A DNA stretch of 64,000 nt, from the NCBI GenBank assembly GCA_023230855.1, contig JALNWQ010000001.1:62001-126000 (forward strand). Reading direction: 5' to 3'. Under the pieces are notes generated by a model. It was not told where the DNA came from, did no database searches, and saw nothing but the letters and a program-made list of their open reading frames with translations. Positions 51,348 to 59,392 of this stretch are shown here, in pieces. This DNA is from Solirubrobacteraceae bacterium. Its GTDB lineage: Bacteria; Actinomycetota; Thermoleophilia; Solirubrobacterales; Solirubrobacteraceae. The stretch's first letter is position 1, and each line of letters starts with the position of its first letter. The position numbers and the translations under genes were made by a program.

Positions 51348-52484
51348 GTGTCCTCTCGTCTGCGCGTCGCCCTGAACCTCGTCTACCTCGTGCCCGGCGA
51401 GACCGGTGGCATGGAGGTGTACGCGCGCGAGTTGCTGCCGCGACTGGCGGCGTTGGACGGCATCGAGCCGGTGGCGATCGTCAACCGCGTCGCCGGGCAG
51501 GAGCGGGACGCACCGTGGCACGACGTGCGGTGCGTCGTGGCCGACGTCGACGCCCGGGATCGCAAGCAGTGGGTGTGGGGCGAGCAGCGTCACGTGCCAC
51601 GGATCGCGAAGGCCGTCGGGGCCGATCTGGTCCACTCGCTCGCCTCGACCGGGCCGGGGCGCCTGGCGGGCGGCCCCCCACGCGTGACGACCGTCCACGA
51701 CCTGCACTACGCGGTGGCCCGGGGCGCGCACTTCGGGTTGCGTGGCCTGGGCATGCGGGTGCTCGTGCCTGCGGCGGTGCGGGGGTCGAGGCGCGTGGTG
51801 GCCGACTCGCAGCAGACGAAGGACGACATCGTCGAGCACATCGGCTACCCGGCGGACCGGATCGACGTGGTGCATCTGGCGACGACGTTGCCCGACGTGG
51901 AGCCGTCGAGCGAGGGCGATCTGCGGGCTCGCCTGGGGCTGGGCACCCGACCGGTGATCCTGAGCCTGGCGGCGAAGCGTCCGCACAAGAACGTGGAGGG
52001 CCTGATCGACGCGCTGGCGGGGATCCCGCTGGAGCGTCGGCCGGTCCTCGTCGTGCCCGGCTACGCCACCGAGCACGAGGCGTCCCTGCGGGCCCGCGCG
52101 GCGGGCCTGCACGTCGCCGACGACGTGCGCTTCCCGGGGTGGTTGTCGACCGAGGACGTCGAGGGCCTGTGGCGACTGGCGGCCGGGCACGTGTTCCCGT
52201 CGTTCTACGAGGGGTTCGGCCTGCCGGTGCTCGAGGCGATGGCCCGCGGCGTACCCGGCGCGTGCAGCGACCGGGCGTCGTTGCCCGAGGTCGCCGGTGG
52301 CGCGACGTTGCTCTTCGACCCGTCCGACGTGGACGCGATCCGGTCGGCGATCGAGCAGCTGGTCGGAGACGCGGGCTTGCGGGACGAGCTGCGGCGCCGT
52401 GGCCTGGAGCGCGCCGCCGAGTTCTCGTGGGAGCGGACCGCGGAGCGGACCGCGGCGGTCTACCGCACGGTGCTCGCGGGATGA
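51348..52484 (+). CDS. GT4-family glycosyltransferase (1)
   Basis: A 378-residue GT-B enzyme. RLRVALNLVYLVPGETGGME (about residues 4-23) is the N-terminal glycine loop. The acceptor domain includes VTTVHDLHYAVARGAHFGLR, and the donor domain has LSLAAKRPHKNVEGLIDAL (about 204-222) and HVFPSFYEGFGLPVLEAMAR (about 281-300, with the E-x7-E pair). The mannosyltransferase-like EGFGLPVLEAMA is typical of GT4. The start is taken at GTG 51348. It directly follows the SDR and the PIN relic. Role: adds one sugar to the glycan; the sugar is unknown. Confidence 0.87.
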   Translation: MSSRLRVALNLVYLVPGETGGMEVYARELLPRLAALDGIEPVAIVNRVAGQERDAPWHDVRCVVADVDARDRKQWVWGEQRHVPRIAKAVGADLVHSLASTGPGRLAGGPPRVTTVHDLHYAVARGAHFGLRGLGMRVLVPAAVRGSRRVVADSQQTKDDIVEHIGYPADRIDVVHLATTLPDVEPSSEGDLRARLGLGTRPVILSLAAKRPHKNVEGLIDALAGIPLERRPVLVVPGYATEHEASLRARAAGLHVADDVRFPGWLSTEDVEGLWRLAAGHVFPSFYEGFGLPVLEAMARGVPGACSDRASLPEVAGGATLLFDPSDVDAIRSAIEQLVGDAGLRDELRRRGLERAAEFSWERTAERTAAVYRTVLAG

Positions 52485-52497
52485 CGGGCCCCGCTGG

Positions 52498-53655
52498 TCA
52501 GCGCACGGTCGGCAGGGCGTAGCCCTCGGCGACCGTCCGTAGCGAGTGCTCGATCGACAGCCGCTCGGCGTTGGCGGCGAACCAGTTGCGGGTGGCGGTG
52601 CGCAGCGCGTCGCCCTCGGTGTGGCAGCGCACGATCGCGTCGGCGATCGCATCGCCGGTCGGCTCGGGTGCCACGTAGCCGTTGCGGCCTTCGTCGACGA
52701 GCTCGACGGCGGCGTTGTCGTCGCCCTCCACGACGATCGCCGGCACGCCGTGGGCGGACGCCTCCACGACGACCATGCCGTACCCCTCGCGCGACGACGG
52801 CTGCACGACGCAGAGCGCTTCGCGCATCGCCCGGTCGAGCTCCTCGGTCTCGACGAATCCGGGCAGCTCGATGGCGTCCTGCAGGCCTAGCTCGGCGATC
52901 CGCGCGGCGACCCGTTCGTGCTCGGGACCTTCGCCGAAGATCCGGCCGCGGAGCTCCGGGATCCGCTCCCGTGCGGAGGCGATCGCGTCGACGACGAGCC
53001 ACGCGCGCTTCTCGGGGATCATGCGACCGGCGTAGACGACGGTGGGCGGGGTGGCGGCCGGGGTCGGTGCGGGCGGCTCGAGGCTGCCGGCGTATTCGCC
53101 GGTCAGCACGGTGACGTCGCCGCGAAGCCCGATGTGGCGGAGCCGCTCGGCATGGAGGCGGCTGAAGGCGTAGGCGGTCTGGGGCGCGCGGGCGCACAGG
53201 CGTTGGACGAGCCAGCCGATCCGCCCCCCGGTGCCGCCCAGGTAGTCGAGCCAGTAGTCGCGGCTCCACACCTCGTGCCAGTCGCAGCTGATGCGATACC
53301 GGCCGACCGGCCGCAGCACGGCGGCCGCGAGCAGCGAGAAGAACGGGAACGACGCGGTGTGGACGACGTCGTAACGGCGGCCGCGACGCGCCAGATGCAG
53401 GAAGGCGCCGATCCCGAACCGCAACGGCGGCCCGATCTTGCGCCGGTCGCCGACGTACAGCTCGAGCCGCGGCCCGGCGGTCACGACCTCCACGCCGGGA
53501 AGGTCCGGCGCGTCGTCCGCATCCCATTGCGTCAGAGTGAGGTACGTGACGTCGTGCCCCTCGGCCGCCAAGCGCTCGGCGAGGTTGCGATACCACCGCT
53601 CCGCCCCACCGACCGTCCAGGGGAAGAGGCAGTCGTAGACGACGCAGATGCGCAC
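52498..53655 (-). CDS. GT4-family glycosyltransferase (2)
   Basis: A 385-residue GT-B enzyme. CVVYDCLFPWTVGGAERWYR (about residues 4-23) is the N-terminal loop, VVHTASFPFF and ISCDWHEVWSRDYWLDYLGG follow, and the donor domain has VVYAGRMIPEKRAWLVVDAI (about 206-225) and SSREGYGMVVVEASAHGVPA (the EGYG-x4-E pair). The GTG at 53655 follows TAACCT (53669-53664) by 8 nt and is back to back with the promoter of the methyltransferase. It converges with GT (1), with 13 nt between stops. Confidence 0.87.
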   Translation of the reverse strand: MRICVVYDCLFPWTVGGAERWYRNLAERLAAEGHDVTYLTLTQWDADDAPDLPGVEVVTAGPRLELYVGDRRKIGPPLRFGIGAFLHLARRGRRYDVVHTASFPFFSLLAAAVLRPVGRYRISCDWHEVWSRDYWLDYLGGTGGRIGWLVQRLCARAPQTAYAFSRLHAERLRHIGLRGDVTVLTGEYAGSLEPPAPTPAATPPTVVYAGRMIPEKRAWLVVDAIASARERIPELRGRIFGEGPEHERVAARIAELGLQDAIELPGFVETEELDRAMREALCVVQPSSREGYGMVVVEASAHGVPAIVVEGDDNAAVELVDEGRNGYVAPEPTGDAIADAIVRCHTEGDALRTATRNWFAANAERLSIEHSLRTVAEGYALPTVR

Positions 53656-53663
53656 GGGCGAGC

Positions 53664-53690
53664 AGGTTAGAGGTCGTCCGCCGATAAGGT
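53664..53690. promoter_or_regulatory. Compact divergent leaderless promoters
   Basis: TAACCT on the minus strand (53669-53664) serves the glycosyltransferase at 53655. TAAGGT on the plus strand (53685-53690) serves the methyltransferase GTG at 53697, 6 nt away. Only 41 nt separate the two start codons, so both mRNAs are predicted to begin at or next to the start codon and the two polymerase sites must overlap. Confidence 0.55.
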
Positions 53691-53696
53691 CCGCGC

Positions 53697-54398
53697 GTGG
53701 CCCTTCGTGAGCGAGTCCGTCGCCTGTACCACGTGGCGTCGGACGTCAACAATCAGACGATCATCGAGCAGGCGATTCCAGTTCCGGACGGCGTGCTCGT
53801 CGACCTCGGCTGTGGTGACGGTGCGTTCACCGCCGCGTTTGCGGAGCGTGCACGACCCGCGAGGACAATCGGCATCGAGACCGAGCCGACGTTGGCGGCT
53901 GCCGCCGAAACCCGGGGCATCGAGGTGCAGGCAACGGACCTCGGAGGCACGCTCCCGTTCGAGGACGGCTCGATCGATGCGATCGTCAGCAACCAGGTGA
54001 TCGAGCACCTGCCCGACACGGATGTGTTCCTGCGCGAGATCCGCCGGGTGCTCAAGCCGAGCGGGTATGTCGTGCTATCGACGAATAATCTGGCCAGTTG
54101 GCACAACGTCCTGTCGCTCGTCGCCGGATGGCAGCCGATGCCCAGCCACGTGAGCGATGAGGTCATCGTCGGCAATCCGCTGAACGTCGACGACCGAGGC
54201 GCTGGAACGCCATACCCGATGCATCGCCGGATCTTCACGAATCGAGCGCTGCGGGAGCTCGCAGCCCACCACCGCCTTGTGGTCGACGTGGACCTAACCG
54301 CCGGCTATTACCCGCTCGGACCGCGGTGCACGCGCGTGGCCAACCGCGTCGATCGACGTCACGGTGCGTTCCTCGTCCAGCGCTACCGGCCGAGCTGA
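53697..54398 (+). CDS. SAM-dependent methyltransferase (1)
   Basis: A 233-residue class I methyltransferase. Motif I VLVDLGCGDGAFTAAFAER (about residues 33-51), the acidic end of strand 2 GIETEP, and IDAIVSNQVIEHLPDTDVFL (about 93-112) with LREIRRVLKPSGYVVLSTNN are clear. The Leu-Pro-rich C-terminus (PMHRRIFTNRALRELAAHHR) resembles glycan or small-molecule methyltransferases. The GTG is 6 nt after TAAGGT. Placed between glycosyltransferases and gmd, it probably methylates a sugar. Base composition is a little less GC-biased than its left neighbours. Confidence 0.85.
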   Translation: MALRERVRRLYHVASDVNNQTIIEQAIPVPDGVLVDLGCGDGAFTAAFAERARPARTIGIETEPTLAAAAETRGIEVQATDLGGTLPFEDGSIDAIVSNQVIEHLPDTDVFLREIRRVLKPSGYVVLSTNNLASWHNVLSLVAGWQPMPSHVSDEVIVGNPLNVDDRGAGTPYPMHRRIFTNRALRELAAHHRLVVDVDLTAGYYPLGPRCTRVANRVDRRHGAFLVQRYRPS

Positions 54399-54421
54399 CG
54401 GCTGCGCCGTCGCCGGCCCGT

Positions 54422-55387
54422 CTACTTCGACAGCAGCTCCAGGTCCGCTCGCGTCATCAGACGGATGAGCTCCTCGAAGCTGGTCTCAGGCACCCAGCCC
54501 AACTGCTCCTTGGCCTTCGTCGGGTCGCCGATGAGCAGGTCGACCTCGGCGGGCCGCACGAACTGTGGGTCGATGTCGACGTACTGCGAGTAGTCGCCGA
54601 GCCCGGCCTCGTCGAAAGCGACCTCGACGCAGCGGCGGACGGTGTTCGTCTCGCCGGTGGCGATGACGTAGTCCTCGGCGGTGTCCTGCTGCAGCATGAG
54701 CCACATCGCCTTGACGTAGTCCTTGGCGTAGCCCCAGTCGCGCTTGGCGTCGAGGTTGCCCAGGGCGAGCTTGTCACGCAGGCCGAGCTTGATCGCGGCG
54801 GCGTGCCACGTGATCTTGCGCGTCACGAACTCCAGCCCGCGACGCGGAGACTCGTGGTTGAAGAGGATGCCGCTCGTCGCGTGTAGGTCGTAGGACTCGC
54901 GGTAGTTGATCGTGATGAAGTGGCCGTAGACCTTGGCCACGCCGTACGGCGAGCGGGGGTAGAGCGGGGTCTCCTCGGTCTGCGGGACCTCGCGGACCTT
55001 GCCGAACATCTCGGACGACGACGCCTGGTAGAAGCGTGCCTCGGGAGCGGCCTCGCGCATCGCCTCCAGGATCCGCGTCACGCCGACGCCGGTGAAGTCG
55101 GCCGTGAGGGTCGGCTGCACCCACGACAGCCCGACGAAACTCATGGCGGCCAGGTTGTAGATCTCGTCGGGCTTGGACGCTCGGATCGTGTCGACGAGCG
55201 AACGCTGGTCGAGCAGGTCGCCCTGGTGGAGCGTGATCTTGTCGCGCAGATGCTCGATCCGGTCGAACTTCTCGGTCGACGCACGGCGGACCATGCCGTG
55301 GACCTCGTACCCCTGCTCGAGCAGCAGCTCGGCGAGGTAGGAGCCGTCCTGGCCGGTGATCCCGGTGATGAGGGCGCTCTTCGGCAT
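54422..55387 (-). CDS. gmd: GDP-mannose 4,6-dehydratase (copy 2)
   Basis: A 321-residue Gmd. ALITGITGQDGSYLAELLLE (about residues 5-24), GMVRRASTEKFDRIEHL, EIYNLAAMSFVGLSW (about 74-88), SSSEMFGKV, YPRSPYGVAKVYGHFITINY (Tyr/Lys, about 143-162) and NHESPRRGLEFVTRKITW are textbook. It makes GDP-4-keto-6-deoxymannose, the precursor of rhamnose, fucose or perosamine. A Gmd of full canonical sequence lies only 3.4 kb from the diverged copy at 50 kb. The ATG at 55387 follows TAGGCT (55400-55395) by 7 nt. Confidence 0.93.
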   Translation of the reverse strand: MPKSALITGITGQDGSYLAELLLEQGYEVHGMVRRASTEKFDRIEHLRDKITLHQGDLLDQRSLVDTIRASKPDEIYNLAAMSFVGLSWVQPTLTADFTGVGVTRILEAMREAAPEARFYQASSSEMFGKVREVPQTEETPLYPRSPYGVAKVYGHFITINYRESYDLHATSGILFNHESPRRGLEFVTRKITWHAAAIKLGLRDKLALGNLDAKRDWGYAKDYVKAMWLMLQQDTAEDYVIATGETNTVRRCVEVAFDEAGLGDYSQYVDIDPQFVRPAEVDLLIGDPTKAKEQLGWVPETSFEELIRLMTRADLELLSK

Positions 55388-55565
55388 GGCGGAGAGCCTA
55401 GTCGGGGCTCTCGCATCGCGTCTTGCTGGACAGGCTGAGCGGCATCGCGAGTCGCGAAGCCACTTCGACGCGAGCCGCTATCGTTCGCGTTGCCCTGAAC
55501 TCGGTGCGACGCTAGCCTGCCGAGCCTCGGCTGGGCCGACAAAGCATCCCGAACGGGAATCATTT

Positions 55566-56945
55566 GTGGCACCGGAGCGATGTACCGAGACCCGAACGGG
55601 GAGGCGGCGACCTCTTAGGGGGGGCATCTTGCTGGGCGCAGCCGGGCGGGTGCTGGCTGCGGGTGGAGGCGCCGCCACGACTGTGATCGTCGCGCGTTTG
55701 CTTGGCCCGGCGGACACCGGAAGCTTTGCGGTCGCTGTGGCAGGCTTGGCGCTACTGCTGACTTTCACAACCCTAGGAGCAGAGCACGGGGTCGCCTACT
55801 ACGTCAGTCGCCGGGAATGGAGTCCTCGGAACGCGCTCCGCGTCGTGGTTCGTTTGGCGCTTGCCACGGGGGGCGTGATCGGTGCTGGCTGCACTGCGGT
55901 CGTTTTGCTGTTGGACGTGCGCATAGGAGGACTGACGGCATGGCAGTTGGCGCTCGTCGCCGGAACATTGCCGTTCGTCCTCACTTGGTACTACGCCTCG
56001 TACGTCGCGGTAGCGGATGAGCGATTCGAGGTGTTTGTCATCCCGCCGGCACTCCAAGCCGTGGTGATGCTCGTTGCCGTAGCGGTGCTAGCGGTGCCAT
56101 TCGGACTGTGGGGTGTACTCGCGGGCCTCGTACTGTCACACGCTGTACCAGCGACCGTAACGTTGCTTCAAGCAGCCGCCCAGCTCTCGCGCCGACCCGA
56201 GGACGGGGCTGAGCACGGACGAGCATTCTTGACCCGCGCCATTGGGTTCGGCATCAAGGGATACGCCGCCAATGCGCTGCAAGTATTGACGTACCGCGTG
56301 GACATTATGATCTTGGCCGGAGTCGCTTCGGCCGCGTCCGTGGGTCACTACTCAGTCGCGACAAGCGTGACGCTGACGCTACTTCTTCTGCCGCAAGCCC
56401 TCAACGAGATGCTGTATCCGCGTGTCGCTGCGCTCACAGCAGAGCAATCTGCGGACGCTGCGATGCAGAGGTATATCGTCGAACTTAAGACGGTCCGCCA
56501 CGCCACGCTCGTTGTCATCGCCGGATCCGCGCTCCTTGCTTTGGCACTGGTGCTCCTCGTCAAACCGCTCTATGGGCCAGCGTTTGGTCCAGCGATCGAA
56601 TTGGGTTTGATTAGGATGCCTGGGGTCGCCCTGCTTGGCGTCGCTGGCGCCATGTCTGCGGCATTCGTAGGGCGAGGATATCCGCAGTATGCGCTCTATG
56701 GCGCGTTGCTGGTGGTGCCCGTAACTATGGGTCTGTTCGGTGCGTTGATCCCTCTTTGGGGCGCAACGGGGGCGGCCGTTGCTGCGACGACTTCGTTCAC
56801 CTTGAGCTTCCTCGCCGCCGCCTACTTTTATCGCCGAGTCACAGACCACAATCCGCTTGTCGCCATGTGGCCGACGCGAAGCGAGCTGTCTGACTACGTC
56901 GAGTTGGTCAACTTGTTGCGACGGCGCTTCAGTCGACGCTCGTGA
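55566..56945 (+). CDS. Polysaccharide flippase (Wzx/MATE-like)
   Basis: About 459 residues with 12-14 membrane helices and the layout of Wzx/MurJ-type lipid-linked oligosaccharide flippases. GPADTGSFAVAVAGLALLLT near the start and GHYSVATSVTLTLLLLPQAL in the middle are typical. It would flip the finished repeat unit across the membrane. From about 55.4 kb third codon positions become markedly less GC-rich. The start is uncertain: GTG 55566 is used here, and TTG 55629 after AGGGGGGG is an alternative. Its last 52 nt overlap the 3' end of the opposite-strand glycosyltransferase. Confidence 0.78.
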   Translation: MAPERCTETRTGRRRPLRGGILLGAAGRVLAAGGGAATTVIVARLLGPADTGSFAVAVAGLALLLTFTTLGAEHGVAYYVSRREWSPRNALRVVVRLALATGGVIGAGCTAVVLLLDVRIGGLTAWQLALVAGTLPFVLTWYYASYVAVADERFEVFVIPPALQAVVMLVAVAVLAVPFGLWGVLAGLVLSHAVPATVTLLQAAAQLSRRPEDGAEHGRAFLTRAIGFGIKGYAANALQVLTYRVDIMILAGVASAASVGHYSVATSVTLTLLLLPQALNEMLYPRVAALTAEQSADAAMQRYIVELKTVRHATLVVIAGSALLALALVLLVKPLYGPAFGPAIELGLIRMPGVALLGVAGAMSAAFVGRGYPQYALYGALLVVPVTMGLFGALIPLWGATGAAVAATTSFTLSFLAAAYFYRRVTDHNPLVAMWPTRSELSDYVELVNLLRRRFSRRS

Positions 56946-58072
56946 TCTTGCGCCAGCCTTCGATAGGCGTCGTCCCAACGAGCGAGCACCACGGCAGGAG
57001 CAAAGCGTGCGACCGCCGCCCGAAGGCGTGCCGGCTCAATATGGCGATCGAGGGTTTGGTGGATCGCGCGGGCAAGCGAATCGCTGTCCCCTGGAGGGAC
57101 TAGCGTTCCCGTGTCGTGCGTGATCAGCTCGGGTACACCGCCGACGGACGTGGCAACCACGGGAGTGCCTGACGCAAGAGCTTCAAGTTGCACCCCGGGA
57201 AGATTCTCCCACCAGCTCGCGGAAACCAGCAGATCGGCTGCCCGAAGCTTCATCGCGACTGTGTCTCGATCACAGTGCCCTGAGAACTGAGTCGAGGCTT
57301 CGAGACCGTGTTCCCGTACAAGCCTCTCAAGCTTGAGTCGGTCGGGACCGTCGCCGACAATGTCCAGCGTTGCTTCTGGACGTTCGGTTAGAACCTTGCC
57401 GAACGCCCGGATCAGGGTGTCCACTCCCTTGATAGGAGTAAGGCCGCCGACAAATACCAAGCTAGATTCGGTCGATCGCGTCGAAACTGACTTAGCCGTG
57501 AAGCGAGTCGTGTCGACGGCGTTTGGAATTATATCAATGGGTCCAACGTGGGGGAAGCGTTCAATGGCTTTGGCCAAGCTCCCAGAAACAGGGGCGATCA
57601 GGTCTGCCGAGCGAAAGGCGCGTTTCGCGATCTCGTGATCCGTGCGAGAGAGTTCTCCTCGGGCGACGCCCGAATGATGCTCTGTCAATACGATAGGCAG
57701 GCGAGGGAAGGCCCACCTTGCTACGAGGCCGCCTACATAGACATGGGCGTGCACCACATCGGGAATGAAACCTTGTCGCCGTAGCGCGGCAGCGGATCTG
57801 CGAAGCGCGATCGTGGCGCCAACGAGATCCGGTATCGGGAACAGCTGCGGGCCTCGTCGCGGGCGGTGGACAGGAACATCCCGATGGTCTTGGCGCTCTG
57901 GGCCTCGCCTATGCCATCCGTAGGGATTCGGACGAAACGGTGCTGCGACTCGGACTCGGTGGAGCTCGGACACTAGGCGTGCTTGTTCGCTCACGAACAC
58001 ACCGGTGGCCGGCGCAGCTCGTTCAGGGAACCAAGGGGAGACGACGAGAACGTTCAGCGGCTGGTGTGGCAT
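56894..58072 (-). CDS. GT4-family glycosyltransferase (3)
   Basis: A 392-residue GT-B enzyme. VLVVSPWFPERAAPATGVFV (about residues 9-28) starts the fold, DVVHAHVYVGGLVARWAF follows, and VFVGGLTPIKGVDTLIRAF (about 206-224) and ASWWENLPGVQLEALASGTP (about 288-307, E-x6-E) form the donor site. The ATG begins 4 nt before the stop of the upstream gene ends, a tight operon with GT (4). Codon use is less GC-biased than the chromosome average. It adds one sugar of the repeat unit; specificity unknown. Confidence 0.85.
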   Translation of the reverse strand: MPHQPLNVLVVSPWFPERAAPATGVFVSEQARLVSELHRVRVAAPFRPNPYGWHRRGPERQDHRDVPVHRPRRGPQLFPIPDLVGATIALRRSAAALRRQGFIPDVVHAHVYVGGLVARWAFPRLPIVLTEHHSGVARGELSRTDHEIAKRAFRSADLIAPVSGSLAKAIERFPHVGPIDIIPNAVDTTRFTAKSVSTRSTESSLVFVGGLTPIKGVDTLIRAFGKVLTERPEATLDIVGDGPDRLKLERLVREHGLEASTQFSGHCDRDTVAMKLRAADLLVSASWWENLPGVQLEALASGTPVVATSVGGVPELITHDTGTLVPPGDSDSLARAIHQTLDRHIEPARLRAAVARFAPAVVLARWDDAYRRLAQDHERRLKRRRNKLTNST

Positions 58073-58075
58073 CTG

Positions 58076-59320
58076 TTAGTCGTCGCGGTGTGATGCGCTC
58101 GGGGCAGTCAGCCAGTGGTGAATCGCCTGAGCTTGCGATTCGGCCACCGTGTCCCAATCGTACTGTGCGGACGCAAGCTTCTGGGCGCGTACGCCGAGTT
58201 CCCGAGCTTCGTGAGGGTTCCTCAGTAGACGCACGCACGCGGCCGAAAAGGCCTCGGGGGTATCAGCGATGACGAGATGTTCATCGGCGCGGAACTCGAG
58301 CCCTGCGTTGCCGACGGACGTTGTAACGATTGCGCGCGAAGCGGCCGCGGCCTCGATCACCTTCAGTTTGGTCCCTCCGCCGGAGCGAAGGGGAACTACG
58401 GCGACGCCTGCTTGGGTGAGGTGGGGCTGCAGGTCGGGCACACGTCCGAGGATTCGCACACCAGGAAGCCGTCCCAAGCTCAAGGTCCGTTTCGAGGCAC
58501 CGCCGCCTACGATGTCGATTGACGCACCTGGCACTTGTTCCTGAATGAGCGGCAGAACGGTGGTGCAGAACCACCAAATTGCCTCTGCGTTTGGGCCGTA
58601 GCTGAGAGTGCCGGTGAACACCATACGACCGAAGCAGGAACCATACGTCGGCACACCGGAGAAGCGGTTGATATCGGTGCCGTTGGGTACCACGCTCATT
58701 GGAATGTCAAACCGCGTGTGTAGGCGGTGTGCGTCCTCGCGACTACAGGCGAAGCCATGGCTGAGGCGGTGGATAGCGGAACGAATTTCGCGCTGGGCGA
58801 TGCGAGCGTGGCGGCGAGCTAGGACAGCGTGCGGGCCCACTAGGCGTTCAGCGCGGTCCGAGATCAGCTGTGGAGTGATGTTGTGGAATGTTGCGGCGAT
58901 GGGGACCCGTTTCGGAATGAATTGAGTCCACGACAGGGCCCAGTCGTGCTCCAAGATCACCCCACTCCAACGGCCGTCGCAGAGTAGTGAGGTGACTTGA
59001 CCGCGGAAGTTCGCTTCGTACACTTGGGCCTGCCAACTAAGCCAAGAACTGGTGGCGAGGCGGCGGCCGAGGCTGAGATCCAAGCGCACGGCATTGGCGA
59101 CCTCGACAAAGCGTGAGGATGGGCGGAGCGCGGCGTGAACGCGGATCCCCGACTCTTCGAGAAGTGGCGTCGATCGTTCAACCGCAGCGGATCTGCCTGG
59201 AGCGAGGACCGACAGGTCTATGCCTTTGGCTGGAAGGCGTGACAGGATCTGAAACAGCCGTTGCTCCCCGCCGTTCCCGTGCGGATCGGGGAATTCTGGG
59301 GAGAGGGCGAGAATGCGCAT
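58076..59320 (-). CDS. GT4-family glycosyltransferase (4)
   Basis: A 414-residue GT-B enzyme. RILALSPEFPDPHGNGGEQR (about residues 2-21), SWTQFIPKRVPIAATFHNIT (about 132-151), VFTGTLSYGPNAEAIWWFCT (about 234-253), LGRVPDLQPHLTQAGVAVVP and the donor-site LRSGGGTKLKVIEAAAASRA are clear, as in the sugar transferases with GGGTK-x-K-x-xEA motif. The start is ATG 59320. Divergent from GT (5) with 72 nt between start codons. Codon use is again less GC-biased. Confidence 0.85.
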   Translation of the reverse strand: MRILALSPEFPDPHGNGGEQRLFQILSRLPAKGIDLSVLAPGRSAAVERSTPLLEESGIRVHAALRPSSRFVEVANAVRLDLSLGRRLATSSWLSWQAQVYEANFRGQVTSLLCDGRWSGVILEHDWALSWTQFIPKRVPIAATFHNITPQLISDRAERLVGPHAVLARRHARIAQREIRSAIHRLSHGFACSREDAHRLHTRFDIPMSVVPNGTDINRFSGVPTYGSCFGRMVFTGTLSYGPNAEAIWWFCTTVLPLIQEQVPGASIDIVGGGASKRTLSLGRLPGVRILGRVPDLQPHLTQAGVAVVPLRSGGGTKLKVIEAAAASRAIVTTSVGNAGLEFRADEHLVIADTPEAFSAACVRLLRNPHEARELGVRAQKLASAQYDWDTVAESQAQAIHHWLTAPSASHRDD

Positions 59321-59379
59321 CGGTGCGAAGGGGGTGCCAAGCGTGGGGACCAAGGCGACGGTGTCTATCCACGCGCCGC

Positions 59380-59385
59380 TAGAGT
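59380..59385 (+). promoter_or_regulatory. -10 box of a leaderless glycosyltransferase gene
   Basis: TAGAGT at 59380-59385 is followed after 7 nt by GTG 59393, the start of GT (5). The spacing equals that of the leaderless genes on the rest of the chromosome although this gene lies in the atypical segment, so the imported genes use the same promoter style. Confidence 0.5.
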
Positions 59386-59392
59386 GGCAACC

